Part shown: positions 1 through 9,771 of the stretch, piece by piece
How the letters are laid out: every line of letters begins with the position of its first letter
Numbering within the stretch: the stretch's first letter is position 1
Source: JBHFEI01 sp041928815
Lineage (GTDB): Bacteria; Pseudomonadota; Alphaproteobacteria; Rhizobiales; Rhizobiaceae
NCBI RefSeq assembly: GCF_041928815.1
Contig: NZ_JBHFEI010000010.1
Span: 1 to 64,000 of the forward strand
Reading direction: 5' to 3'
DNA: 64,000 nt
Position numbers and translations under genes: made by a program
The notes under the pieces: model-generated
Told to the model about the DNA's origin: nothing
The model's input: the letters and a program-made list of their open reading frames with translations, nothing else
Databases searched by the model: none

Positions 1-160
1 CTACCGCCAGCGCAATCTCGTGGAGCGGTTCTTCAATCGCATCAAACAGATGCGCGGCTTGGCAACGCGATATGACCGCCGGGCAGACAACTACCTCGCA
101 GCACTCAAGATCGCCGCCACGAGGATGTGGATCGCATCAGCTTATGGGTCCGTGTCCTAA
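1..160 (+). CDS. IS5-family transposase, C-terminal end (partial)
   Basis: Reading from base 2, 52 codons end in TAA at 158-160. The peptide contains RQRNLVERFFNRIKQMRG and ATRYDRRADNYLAALKIA, the classic C-terminal block of IS5-family (IS427-like) DDE transposases; the Glu in VERFF is the expected third catalytic residue. The enzyme would cut and join the ends of the insertion sequence. Only the last part lies in the window, so it cannot be judged whether the copy is intact. In some IS427-group elements this part is a second reading frame joined by programmed frameshifting. Confidence 0.88.
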   Translation, partial: YRQRNLVERFFNRIKQMRGLATRYDRRADNYLAALKIAATRMWIASAYGSVS

Positions 161-192
161 CAAAAATGCTTGCAACAGATGATTTTGTTAGG
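156..192. repeat. Perfect 10-bp inverted repeat at the IS end
   Basis: CCTAACAAAA at 156-165 is the exact reverse complement of TTTTGTTAGG at 183-192, with a 17-base loop. It contains the TAA stop of the transposase on the plus strand and the TAA stop of otsB on the minus strand, so one hairpin closes both converging genes. It may act as a weak two-way terminator or be part of the IS end. Confidence 0.7.
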
Positions 193-1000
193 CGCTGTAA
201 AGCGCGGCGAGCGCCAGGAACGCGCGGACGTCCCCGGGCGTGGCAAGAGAGAGGCGGGCCGCCGTCGGCCCGGGGGGCGGGCCGACGCGGACGGAGAGGC
301 CGCCGCGGGCGTTCGCCACGTCGAACATCGCCTCGTCGGTGACGTCGTCGCCGATGACAAAGGGCGCGCGTCCGCGGAAGGGGCCGTCTTCGAGAAAAGC
401 GTTGACCGCAGCTCCCTTGTCGGCTTGCGACGGCCGGATCTCTGCCACCATCTTGCCGCGCTGCAGCGTCCAGCCAGGCCCGGCCTCCGCCGCCGCCCCG
501 AGCATCAGCGCCTCGACGTCCGCCTGCCGGTCCGGCGCCAGGCGGTAATGGACGGCGATGGCCGCGTGCTTGTCTTCCACGAGCACGCCGTCCCAGGCGC
601 CGGCCCTGGCGCTAATCGCCTGCTTCAGCCGCAGGAACCGCCCGGTCAGCGGACTTTCGTGGCGCGTGCCGTCGGAGCTGCGGCGTTCGCTGCCGTGCAG
701 TCCGGCAACCGGAAAGCGGCGCGGCGAGAACAGCGCATCGACGAAGGCGATCGACCGGCCGGTGACGAGGGCGAGCGCGCCGCCGAGCTTGCCCGCAAGC
801 GCGTCGAGATCGTCGGCAAGTCCCGGCGGCAGGACGACCCCGTCGGGCGTCGCGGCGAGATCCAGCAAGGTCCCGTCAACGTCGAGAAACAGCGCCCATC
901 GATCGCACGACGCAAACAGCGCCCGGAGCTCGGACGGCTCCTTGCGCGCGGGCTCGCCGGTCGTGCCCGGCTCGACCTGTACCAAATACGACATGGCCAT
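188..1000 (-). CDS. otsB: Trehalose-6-phosphate phosphatase
   Basis: This HAD-superfamily enzyme would dephosphorylate trehalose 6-phosphate to trehalose in the cytoplasm, the second step of the OtsA-OtsB osmolyte pathway. DVDGT with its nucleophilic Asp lies at about residues 40-44, a Lys of motif III near 195 and GDDVTDE of motif IV at about 217-223. The chosen start (ATG at 1000, MAMSYLVQ) gives 270 residues, usual for the family. The frame stays open to 1099, but the extra 33 residues are basic and not family-like. A second ATG at 994 is possible, and neither has a strong ribosome site. OtsA is not visible; it may lie beyond the IS. The last residues (about YSA-stop) appear to be supplied by the IS end. 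Confidence 0.9.
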   Translation of the reverse strand: MAMSYLVQVEPGTTGEPARKEPSELRALFASCDRWALFLDVDGTLLDLAATPDGVVLPPGLADDLDALAGKLGGALALVTGRSIAFVDALFSPRRFPVAGLHGSERRSSDGTRHESPLTGRFLRLKQAISARAGAWDGVLVEDKHAAIAVHYRLAPDRQADVEALMLGAAAEAGPGWTLQRGKMVAEIRPSQADKGAAVNAFLEDGPFRGRAPFVIGDDVTDEAMFDVANARGGLSVRVGPPPGPTAARLSLATPGDVRAFLALAALYSA

Positions 1001-1233
1001 CTGTTTACGACAGCGGTGCCGGTGAGGCAACCATCCACGCGGCAAAAACAACCGTTCCCGCTCGATCCGCGGGCCCGGCGCTTTGTTCTCGTTCTGCAAC
1101 CCGGTACGCCTGATCTGCGCGCTTTAGGTGAAGTTGTTCTTGTTTTATTCCATTCGGCATGTCACAGTTCCGGGAAACCTTGAAAGGATGCGGACGGCCT
1201 GCGGGACGGCGCCCGCGAAGGATGGGGGCGGGC

Positions 1234-2766
1234 ATGGTGGCGCGCGTCGGGACGATCGCATTCCAGGGCATCGAGGGCGTTCCAGTCGACGTCCAGGTGA
1301 TGGTCGCGCCGGGCAAGGTCGGCATGCAGATCGTCGGCCTGCCCGACAAGGCGGTGGCCGAGAGCCGCGAGCGGGTCCAGGCGGCGCTGCATGCGTCGGG
1401 CCTCGCGCTTCCGGCCAGGAAGGTGACGGTCAATCTCGCCCCGGCCGATCTGCCGAAGGAGGGAAGCCATTTCGACCTCGCCATCGCGCTCGGGCTGATG
1501 TCGGCGCTCGGCGCCGTTCCCGCCGATGCGCTCGAGCGCTATCTCGTCATCGGCGAGCTCGGCCTCGACGGAACGGTCGCGGCCGTGTCGGGGGCGCTGC
1601 CGGCGGCGATCGCCGCCAACGCGCTCGGCAAGGGGCTGATCTGCCCGGCGCCGAGCGGACCGGAGGCCGCCTGGGCCGGGGGCGCGCTCGATATCCTCGC
1701 GCCGGCGAGCCTCATCGCCCTCGCCAATCATTTTCGCGGCACGCAGATCCTGTCGCGGCCCGTTCCCTCGATCCGTGCGGAGCCGGCCGGCCTGCCGGAT
1801 CTTTCCGACATCTGCGGCCAGGAGACGGCGCGCCGCGCGCTGGAGGTCGCGGCGGCGGGAGGCCACAACCTCCTGATGGTCGGGCCGCCCGGCGCGGGCA
1901 AGTCGATGCTCGCCGCGCGATTGCCGTCGATCCTGCCGCGGCTGTCGCCGGCCGAGCTGCTCGACGTCTCGATGATCCACTCGGTCGCCGGGCAGTTGCC
2001 GGGTGGCACGCTCTCCGACCGGAGGCCGTTCCGCACGCCGCATCACTCGGCGACGATGGCGGCCATGGTCGGCGGCGGCCTGCGCGCCCGCCCGGGGGAG
2101 GCGTCGCTCGCCCATCACGGCGTGCTCTTCCTCGACGAACTGCCCGAGTTCAGCCCGCAGGTGCTCGACGCCCTGCGCCAGCCGATCGAAACGGCCGAAT
2201 GCATCATCGCGCGCGCCAACCACCGCGTGAGCTACCCGGCCGCCTTCCAGCTCGTCGCGGCGATGAATCCGTGCCGTTGCGGCATGGCCGGGGAGCCGGG
2301 CCATGTCTGCGCCCGCGGGCCCCGCTGCCGGACCGAATACCAGGCGCGCATCTCCGGACCGCTGATGGACCGCATCGACATCCGCATCGAGGTGCCGGCG
2401 GTCTCGGCCGCCGACATGATCCGGCCGATGGCGTCCGAGAAGAGCGCCGCCGTCGCCGCGCGGGTCGCCCGGGCGCGCGAGCGGCAGGCGGAGCGCTTCG
2501 CAAGGCTCGACGGCGGGCTTGCGCGTTGCAACGCCCGCGCGGCGACGGCGCTGGTCGAGACGATCGCCGCGCCCGACGCCGCCGGGCTGCAGCTCCTGCG
2601 CGACGCGGCGGAGAAGATGCGCTTTTCCGCCCGCGCCTATCATCGCCTGCTCAAGGTGGCGCGCACGCTTGCCGACCTCGACGGCCAGCCGACCGTCGGC
2701 CGGCTGCACGTCGCCGAGGCGATCTCCTACCGGCTCACCGGCGAGAGCCTGCCGGCGGCGGCATGA
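1234..2766 (+). CDS. comM: YifB/ComM family Mg-chelatase-like AAA+ ATPase
   Basis: A 510-residue protein of the ComM/YifB family. In naturally transformable bacteria ComM is a hexameric helicase that drives branch migration during integration of incoming DNA; in other bacteria its role is unclear. The N-terminal ChlI-like domain (about 20-140) is followed by an AAA+ core with Walker A GPPGAGKS at 217-224, Walker B GVLFLDEL near 297-304 and a cysteine-rich insert (NPCRCG, then GPRCR) typical of the family. The C-terminal Mg_chelatase_C helices end near 505. The start MVARVGTIAFQGIE matches the usual family N-terminus; in-frame upstream ATGs at 1159 and 1222 would add an unusual basic leader. 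It converges on cysK with 12 bases between the stops. Confidence 0.93.
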   Translation: MVARVGTIAFQGIEGVPVDVQVMVAPGKVGMQIVGLPDKAVAESRERVQAALHASGLALPARKVTVNLAPADLPKEGSHFDLAIALGLMSALGAVPADALERYLVIGELGLDGTVAAVSGALPAAIAANALGKGLICPAPSGPEAAWAGGALDILAPASLIALANHFRGTQILSRPVPSIRAEPAGLPDLSDICGQETARRALEVAAAGGHNLLMVGPPGAGKSMLAARLPSILPRLSPAELLDVSMIHSVAGQLPGGTLSDRRPFRTPHHSATMAAMVGGGLRARPGEASLAHHGVLFLDELPEFSPQVLDALRQPIETAECIIARANHRVSYPAAFQLVAAMNPCRCGMAGEPGHVCARGPRCRTEYQARISGPLMDRIDIRIEVPAVSAADMIRPMASEKSAAVAARVARARERQAERFARLDGGLARCNARAATALVETIAAPDAAGLQLLRDAAEKMRFSARAYHRLLKVARTLADLDGQPTVGRLHVAEAISYRLTGESLPAAA

Positions 2767-2778
2767 GGCCGCGTGCCG

Positions 2779-3747
<969 letters not shown>

Positions 3748-3929
3748 GGGGTCTCCCTTGGGCGTGCTTCGGTTGTCGTTCCTTGAAAGGATAGGCTTTT
3801 CGCCGGGCTCCCGCCAGTGCCGCCGGCACCGTCCCGTGCCGTTCCGCCGGTGGGCGGTGACAGGCGGGCGAAGGGCTGCTACGAAGGGTGGCCGGACGGG
3901 CGCGCGCATCCGGCCACAGCGGTGCCGCC

Positions 3930-6113
3930 ATGTCCCAGCAAGGCAGGATCCATCCCACGGTTGTCCGCCAGCGGGCGCCGTCCACCGCGCGCCTGCCCGT
4001 CGCGGTGCCCTGTGCGATCGTCCTCCTGGCACTTCTCCTGAATGGCTCCAACAGCCCGTTCGCCGTCGGTCTCGTACTGCTGCTTGCGGCGCTCGCCGTC
4101 GTCTTCGGCCTAGTCGGCGGCGTTCCGGAACGGACCCGTCGGGAATGCCTCGTGAGCATCGGCCTCCTGGCGGGGCTGAGCCTTCTTGTCCTCCTCCAGG
4201 TGGCGCCGGTCCCCGACAGCCTCGCCGCGCCCGCCTGGCGCGACCTGAGGGCGGCCGGTCTTTCGCATGCGGCCGGCCATGTCTCGGTCGCGCCGGCCGG
4301 AACGCTCGACGCCTGGCAGCGCCTCGCCCTGCCGTTCCTGGTCTTTCTCGCCGGGCTTCTCGCCTCGCGAGGCGACGCGGATGCCGCCCGCGCCTTCCGC
4401 CGCCTGACTATCGGCATCGGTCTCCTCTCCGTCGCCTGCCTGCTGCAGTTCGTCCTTTTCCCGGAGAGGCTGCTCGCCGGGGAGAAGCCGGCCTATCGCG
4501 ACAACCTGACCTTCGTCTTCGTCAATCGCAACACCGCCGCCACCGCGCTCGGCCTCCTCGTGCTGATGCTCCTCGTCCGCGTGACGCAGGCATGGCGCCG
4601 GCTCGATCGGGCGGCCCTTTCCGTCGCGCTGCGCGATGGCGGCGCGCTTCCCCCGACCGTGCGGCTCCTCCCGCTTGTCGCGACGCTGGCCCTTCTTCTG
4701 CTCACCGTCACCGCGCTGGCCCTGACGCAGTCGCGCGGCGGCATCGCCGCGACGGCGGTCGCGGTCTGCGTCATGATCGGCCTGCTGGGGCGAGGGCGTC
4801 CCGGTCCGGGTCCGGGCGTCCTTCGGATCGCCGCAGGCCTCTGCCTCGCCATGGCCGCGCTTGCCGTCGCCGCGCCCCGGACGATCCTGCGCGCCGCGGA
4901 ACAGGGCCTGGACGACCCACGCGTCTGCATGCTCGGCGGACTCCTGCGGGCGGCGCGGGACCATGCGTGGCTCGGCGGCGGCTTTGGAGCCTTTGCCGCG
5001 ATCTTTCCGCCCTATCGCGATCCGGCCTGCGGCGTCGACGGCGTCTGGGACAAGGCGCACAACTTCTACCTCGAAGGGGTGATCGGCCTCGGCCTGCCGT
5101 TCCTGCCGGTGCTGCTGGTCGGGGGCGGCGCGCTCGCCGCCGCCTATCGCGCCGGACTTCGCGATCGTCGCACGATGGCGGCCTATCCGGCCGCCGGCCT
5201 TGCCGGCCTCGTCCTCGTCGCCGCCCATGGCCTCGTCGATTTTTCCCTGCAGATCCCCGGCATGGCCGCCTTCTATGCCCTCTTCGCCGCCCTGACGGTG
5301 ACGATCGCACGCGGGCGCGCTCCGACGCGGGCCGGCCGCGCCGAGGCAGGCGGCACGCCGGAGGCGGCCCGGTGGCGGCGCACCGCCCCGGTCGTGCTTG
5401 CCTGCGGGCTGATCCTGCCCCCGGCGATCGTCATGGGAGCCCGGGGCATGGCGGAGGCCGCGTCGCATTCGGAGCTGCGGGCGACCGCGCGCCGCCTCGA
5501 TGCCGGCATGGCCGTCGATCCGGCCGTGCTGGACAGGCTGGCGGACGCGGCCGTGCCGGCGCGGTCTGCCACCTGCGACGGCACGATCCTACGCGCCGCG
5601 CTGACCGTCTTCCTCGCCGGCCTCGACGTCACCGGTCGCGAGCGGGACCATGGGGCGTGGGCCAGCCGCGTGGATCGCGCGGAACGGCATGTGCGCCACG
5701 CCCTGTCCTGCGCGCCGGCCGATGGTCTGTTCTGGCTGCGCCTCGCCATGCTGCGCCAGGCCGGCGGCGAGCGGGCGGACGAGCAGGCGATGCTGATGGC
5801 CTTCGCCCGCAAGGCGGCCCCGGCCGAGCGCCGTCCCCTGACGGGGCGGCTGGTTCACTGGAGCCGCCTGTCGCCGGCGACGGTCGCCCGCGCCCGTGCC
5901 GTCGCGCTCGCCGATCTCGGTGACGGGCTCGCCTTCCTGCCGGTGTCCGATCTGCGGGTGGCGCTAGAGGGGCGCTCGCCCGCCGTCGAGGCGCTTGTCC
6001 GCCGGCTGCTGCCGGGGATGGGCGCGCTGCGCCGGGCCATCCTGGCACAGGCGTTTCCGGACCTCGCCGGCAAGGCCCTCGAAAAGAGCGCCCGCGTCGT
6101 CCCGCCGCCCTGA
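3930..6113 (+). CDS. O-antigen ligase / Wzy-type polymerase family membrane protein
   Basis: A 727-residue protein with about ten hydrophobic segments between residues 20 and 450 and a soluble C-terminal tail of roughly 230 residues. The periplasmic loop contains the conserved pattern WDKAHNFYLEGVIGLG, whose His is typical of the Wzy_C/WaaL family that joins or polymerises undecaprenyl-linked glycans. FVNRNTAATALGL and LTQSRGGIAATA are further family patterns. The likely role is ligation or polymerisation of a surface polysaccharide at the periplasmic face of the inner membrane; the glycan is unknown because no glycosyltransferases are nearby. The start MSQQGRIHPT is preferred over an in-frame ATG at 3888. 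The stop lies 10 bases from that of the converging aminotransferase. Confidence 0.83.
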   Translation: MSQQGRIHPTVVRQRAPSTARLPVAVPCAIVLLALLLNGSNSPFAVGLVLLLAALAVVFGLVGGVPERTRRECLVSIGLLAGLSLLVLLQVAPVPDSLAAPAWRDLRAAGLSHAAGHVSVAPAGTLDAWQRLALPFLVFLAGLLASRGDADAARAFRRLTIGIGLLSVACLLQFVLFPERLLAGEKPAYRDNLTFVFVNRNTAATALGLLVLMLLVRVTQAWRRLDRAALSVALRDGGALPPTVRLLPLVATLALLLLTVTALALTQSRGGIAATAVAVCVMIGLLGRGRPGPGPGVLRIAAGLCLAMAALAVAAPRTILRAAEQGLDDPRVCMLGGLLRAARDHAWLGGGFGAFAAIFPPYRDPACGVDGVWDKAHNFYLEGVIGLGLPFLPVLLVGGGALAAAYRAGLRDRRTMAAYPAAGLAGLVLVAAHGLVDFSLQIPGMAAFYALFAALTVTIARGRAPTRAGRAEAGGTPEAARWRRTAPVVLACGLILPPAIVMGARGMAEAASHSELRATARRLDAGMAVDPAVLDRLADAAVPARSATCDGTILRAALTVFLAGLDVTGRERDHGAWASRVDRAERHVRHALSCAPADGLFWLRLAMLRQAGGERADEQAMLMAFARKAAPAERRPLTGRLVHWSRLSPATVARARAVALADLGDGLAFLPVSDLRVALEGRSPAVEALVRRLLPGMGALRRAILAQAFPDLAGKALEKSARVVPPP

Positions 6114-6123
6114 TCCCGGCGCT

Positions 6124-7371
6124 TCAGCGCCCAGCAAGGCGCGGGGCCATGCCGCGCGCCGCGCTGGCGAAGGCGGCGGTCAGCTGGCCGAGCGCCTCCT
6201 CGTCATGGGTGAAGCCGATATACATCCGGCCGAAGGGCGAGGGGAGGACGAGGGCGCCGGCACGGCGCAGCTCGGCGTGGAGGGCGGCCGACAGGGATGC
6301 GTCGGCCAAGCGCGCGGCCTCCTCGTAGGTCGTCGGCGGCCGGGGCGCGAACCAGAGGCTGAAGACGGTGCCGTGGCCGGAGGTCGAGATGTCCGCGCCA
6401 TGCTGCGAAAAGCCGCGGGCGATGTCGCGGCGCAGCGCATCCCCCCGCGCCGTCAGGGCGGGATAGTCGCAGTCCTTAAGCACGGCGAGCGTTGCCGTGA
6501 CCGCGGCGGCCGCCATCGGATTGCCGCTGAAGGTTCCGAAGCGGGCGACCCGGCCGTCCTCGAGCGCCGCCATCACCGCCGGCTTGCCGGCGACGGCGCC
6601 GACCGGGAAGCCGCTGGCGATCGCCTTGCCGAGCGTGGCGATGTCCGGGTCGAGGCCGTGATGGTGGGCCGAAAGCCCGGCGCAGAGCCGCATCCCCATC
6701 AGAACCTCGTCGGAGATGACGAGGGCGCCGTGGCGGCGCGCGGTCTCCTGCAGGTGCAGGAGATAGCCGGGTTCGGGAACGATGCTGCCGGCATTGGCGA
6801 GCAGCGGCTCGACGATGACGGCGGCGATGTCGTCGTCTTCGGCGAAGAGCCGTTCGGTGTCGGCCGTGTCGTTGTAGCGCAGCAGCGTCACCGTCCCGTT
6901 CGTGGGCCGCGCCGCGCCGTCAAAGGCCGCGTCCGGCGCGCCCGCGCCGCCAAAGAGGATATCGCCGAGCCAGCCGTCATATCCGGCGCCGATCTTGGCG
7001 ATCTTCCGCCGCCCGGTGACCGCGCGCGCCAGCCGGCAGGCGAGATGCACCGCCTCGCTGCCGGAATTGGAAAAGACGATCTTCGACAGCGGGCCCGAGA
7101 GGCCGGCGAGTGCCGCCGCCGCCTGTTCCTCGCCGTCATGGGCGAAGGCGGGCGACGGGTTGGTCTCGAGCGCATGGCGCACCGCCGCGACGACGGCCGG
7201 ATGGGCGTGGCCGAGGATGGTGGCGCCGATGCCGAGCGAGGTGTCGACATAGCGCCGCCCGTCCCGCCCCCAGAGATAGGGGCCGGCGGAACGCGCGGCG
7301 ACGAAGGTTTCGCCGGTGGTTTCGGGAAGGACGCGCGCCAGGCTGGACACCTGGCCGACGAGGTGGCGCAT
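6124..7371 (-). CDS. Class III (omega-type) PLP aminotransferase
   Basis: A 415-residue fold-type I aminotransferase close to the glutamate-1-semialdehyde aminomutase branch. Visible elements are the cofactor-binding SNSGSEAVHLA (about 101-111), the Asp of ISDEV (221) and the PLP lysine in ATLGKAIASG (K249). It is the last gene of a leftward operon after hydantoinase A, hydantoinase B and a cupin, so it probably removes or adds an amino group on an intermediate of that pathway (an omega-amino acid or amino-aldehyde is the general substrate class). It is unlikely to be the tetrapyrrole enzyme HemL, given the context. Confidence 0.87.
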   Translation of the reverse strand: MRHLVGQVSSLARVLPETTGETFVAARSAGPYLWGRDGRRYVDTSLGIGATILGHAHPAVVAAVRHALETNPSPAFAHDGEEQAAAALAGLSGPLSKIVFSNSGSEAVHLACRLARAVTGRRKIAKIGAGYDGWLGDILFGGAGAPDAAFDGAARPTNGTVTLLRYNDTADTERLFAEDDDIAAVIVEPLLANAGSIVPEPGYLLHLQETARRHGALVISDEVLMGMRLCAGLSAHHHGLDPDIATLGKAIASGFPVGAVAGKPAVMAALEDGRVARFGTFSGNPMAAAAVTATLAVLKDCDYPALTARGDALRRDIARGFSQHGADISTSGHGTVFSLWFAPRPPTTYEEAARLADASLSAALHAELRRAGALVLPSPFGRMYIGFTHDEEALGQLTAAFASAARGMAPRLAGR

Positions 7372-7400
7372 GTCGGTCTCCGCGAAGGGAAGGATGAGGG

Positions 7401-7955
7401 TCAGACGATGAACCGGTCGGCATAGGCCGCGCCGAGGCCGACCGCGTCGAAATGCCGGCGCATCGCCGCGATCTTGGTGAAGACGTCCTCATAGGCGAGC
7501 GCCTCGCCGAAGGGGTCGACATAGATGTAGCCGCCGGTGACGTGGAACAGCGTCATCATTTCCGCGACGTCGTCCGGCACGACCAGCGTGTGCACCTCGC
7601 CCGGCGGCTCGAAGGCGAGGTCGCCTTCCTCGGCGATCCAGTCGTGTTCGAGGTAGCGCCATTTTCCCCTGAGCGTGGTGGCGACGACCGGCCCGGCATG
7701 GCGGTGACGCGACAGCACGCCGGCCTTGCGCACCCTGAGGATGTTGACGAAATAGCCGTGGCTGGCGCTCATCACCAGCGGGCGGAAGGCGACGCCCTCG
7801 CCCTGCGGCACCCAGAGCCGCTCGTCGCAGTCGGGGTCGAGCGCATCCTTGATCAGGATCTCCACCTTGACCCCGTAGGCCTGCGGCAGCTGGTAGGCGA
7901 TCTTCAGCCGGTCGGGCACGCGCGGGGCCGCGCGTTCGATCTCGGTCTTGGTCAT
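7401..7955 (-). CDS. Cupin-domain protein, 2,4'-dihydroxyacetophenone dioxygenase-like
   Basis: A 184-residue single-domain cupin. The metal-binding pattern is seen as RHRHAGPV (motif 1) and EVHTLVV (motif 2), so a mononuclear iron or similar centre is plausible. The spacing and the ending DVFTKI resemble the 2,4'-dihydroxyacetophenone dioxygenase / ChrR-like group, which cleaves C-C bonds next to a ketone. The start MTKTEIERA at 7955 has GGGAGA seven bases upstream; a start at 7979 would run into the hydantoinase B stop region. It sits between hydantoinase B and the aminotransferase, 26 bases after the former. The substrate is unknown. Confidence 0.82.
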   Translation of the reverse strand: MTKTEIERAAPRVPDRLKIAYQLPQAYGVKVEILIKDALDPDCDERLWVPQGEGVAFRPLVMSASHGYFVNILRVRKAGVLSRHRHAGPVVATTLRGKWRYLEHDWIAEEGDLAFEPPGEVHTLVVPDDVAEMMTLFHVTGGYIYVDPFGEALAYEDVFTKIAAMRRHFDAVGLGAAYADRFIV

Positions 7956-7980
7956 GGTGTCGTCTCCCGTTGTTTTCATG

Positions 7981-9759
7981 TTATCGACCGGCAAGATGCG
8001 CGCGCCGTTCCGCGGTGCGCGCCGCGTCCACCCTCGTCGCCTCCGTCACGCTGTCGCTGTCGAAGACGACGCCATAGACGTCGCGGGCGCGCTCGATCGT
8101 CTCGTAGCGCTCCAGCACGTCGTAGAGCACCTTCTCCGGCTGGCGTTCGAGCGGCGAGCCGTAGCCGCCGCCCGAGCAGTCGATGCCGCGCAAGAGGTCG
8201 CTCGGCCCGAGATCGACGCGCGCCGCGTTCGGCAGAACCCGCGTCGCGCCGTCGCCGCGCACGACATAGCGCGCCGCCGGCGTCCCGTCCGCGCCGCCCT
8301 GCACGCCCTTCGGCGGCACTTCCTGGCCGTCGCCGGGATAGATCACCGTCATCGACGGCGCGCGGATCGAAAATTCGAGCACGGCGGCCGGCGCGCCGCG
8401 AAACCGTCCCGCGCCGCCCGTGCCGGGGATCAGCGCCAGCCGCCTCAGTTCCATCGGATGCTTCAGCTCGTCGATCTCGACGGAATCGCGGTACATCAGC
8501 CCGGCGACGACGGGGATACCCTGCGTCACCCAGCCGTCCGCCGTCGGCGAGGCCGGGCCGCCATTGATGCTGAGATGCAGCTGGTTGACGAAGGGCTGGT
8601 CGCCGAAGCGCGGATCCCGGCCCGAGACCACCGCCATGCCGATGCCGAGCCCGACCGCGCCTTCCGCCAGCCCGTTGCCGTCGCCGAGCGCGGCGAAGGC
8701 GGCGCCCGTCAGGTTGACCATCCGGTCGGAGACATTGGTGGTGGCGACCGAACAGCAATGCGGGAATTTCGGTTTGCCGGCGACCGCCCCTTCCCGCAAG
8801 TGCACCCGCACCCGGCGAAACGCCCCGGCATTCTGCGGAATGTCGCCCTTCAGGCTATTGAACAGGCCGGCGAGCACGGCGGACGTCGCCGTCGCCTCGC
8901 TCTGGTTGTAGCCGCAGTCGACATTGTCGATGTTGTCTGTGAGATCGATGTCGATCATCGCGGCGTCAGGGTCGACGGCGATCGTCACCGTCAGCGGGAT
9001 GCCGTCGGGCAGGAAGGACGTCGAATCGTGCCGGCCGGTGTTGGTGAGGCGCGCCGCCGGCATCGAGCGGACGGCATTGACCATGCGCTGCTCCGAATAG
9101 TCGAGCCAGCTCGCAATGAAGGTCCGGATCGTCTGACGGCCGTATTTGGCGCAGAGTTCCTTCAGCCGCCGCTCGGCGATGCGGGCCGAGCTGATGCCGG
9201 CGAGGAAATCGCCGTACCACTGGCCGGGCACGCGGATGCGCGTCTCCATCATGCGCACGACGTCGCCGACCATCTTGTAGTCGCGCTGGATGCGGGTTGC
9301 CGGGAAGATCAGCGCGCCTTCCTCGTAGACGTCCTTCGCCGCCGCCATGTAGGTGGTCGGCAGGGAATTGCCGCAATCGGCCTGGTGGGCCTTGGCGACC
9401 GCCGTGAACAGGTGCTCGCCCTCGAAGAAGACGGGCACCATGAAGGCATGGTCGGCGGCGTGGGTGTTGCCGGTATAGGGATCGTTGTGCAGATAGCAGT
9501 CGCCCTCCGCGATGTCGGGATGGTTCTCGCACATGGTGCGGGTCTGCATGTCGGTGCCGAAGATGTGGATCGGCAGGCCTTCCGCGCAGGCGAGAAGCTG
9601 GTTGTCGCCGGTGACGATGGCGCAGGAAAAGTCGCGCGCCGAATTGATCACCGCCGAGCGCGCGGTGCGCAGGAGCGTGTTGGTCATCTCGCGCACGATC
9701 CCGTCGATGCGGTTGGCGATGACGGCGGTCAGCACGGGGTCGAGGGTCTCGGTGGTCAT
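7981..9759 (-). CDS. Hydantoinase B / 5-oxoprolinase beta-type subunit
   Basis: A 592-residue HyuB-family protein, the usual partner of HyuA. The family opens cyclic amides such as N-methylhydantoin or 5-oxoproline with ATP, or carboxylates acetone-like ketones. Typical blocks are DFSCAIV near residue 45, HNDPYTGNTHAADHA near 90-105 and SINGGPASP in the C-terminal third. It begins 13 bases after the stop of the A subunit, so the two are translated together. The family assignment is secure; which ring, lactam or ketone it acts on is not readable from sequence. Confidence 0.92.
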   Translation of the reverse strand: MTTETLDPVLTAVIANRIDGIVREMTNTLLRTARSAVINSARDFSCAIVTGDNQLLACAEGLPIHIFGTDMQTRTMCENHPDIAEGDCYLHNDPYTGNTHAADHAFMVPVFFEGEHLFTAVAKAHQADCGNSLPTTYMAAAKDVYEEGALIFPATRIQRDYKMVGDVVRMMETRIRVPGQWYGDFLAGISSARIAERRLKELCAKYGRQTIRTFIASWLDYSEQRMVNAVRSMPAARLTNTGRHDSTSFLPDGIPLTVTIAVDPDAAMIDIDLTDNIDNVDCGYNQSEATATSAVLAGLFNSLKGDIPQNAGAFRRVRVHLREGAVAGKPKFPHCCSVATTNVSDRMVNLTGAAFAALGDGNGLAEGAVGLGIGMAVVSGRDPRFGDQPFVNQLHLSINGGPASPTADGWVTQGIPVVAGLMYRDSVEIDELKHPMELRRLALIPGTGGAGRFRGAPAAVLEFSIRAPSMTVIYPGDGQEVPPKGVQGGADGTPAARYVVRGDGATRVLPNAARVDLGPSDLLRGIDCSGGGYGSPLERQPEKVLYDVLERYETIERARDVYGVVFDSDSVTEATRVDAARTAERRAHLAGR

Positions 9760-9771
9760 GGCGGATCTCCC

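Larger units (their letters stand above)
1..197 (+). mobile_element. Right end of an IS5-family insertion sequence
   Basis: The transposase stop at 158-160 is followed by about 30 bases with lower GC than the flanks, and the otsB reading frame begins at once. The end of the element is placed by inference near 190-200, because the terminal inverted repeat cannot be matched without the left end. The hairpin at 156-192 lies inside it. Confidence 0.55.

Noticed and set aside
6124..7371. hemL (glutamate-1-semialdehyde aminomutase)
   Set aside because: The fold branch is similar, but rhizobia make 5-aminolevulinate by HemA (ALA synthase), and the gene is the end of a catabolic operon.
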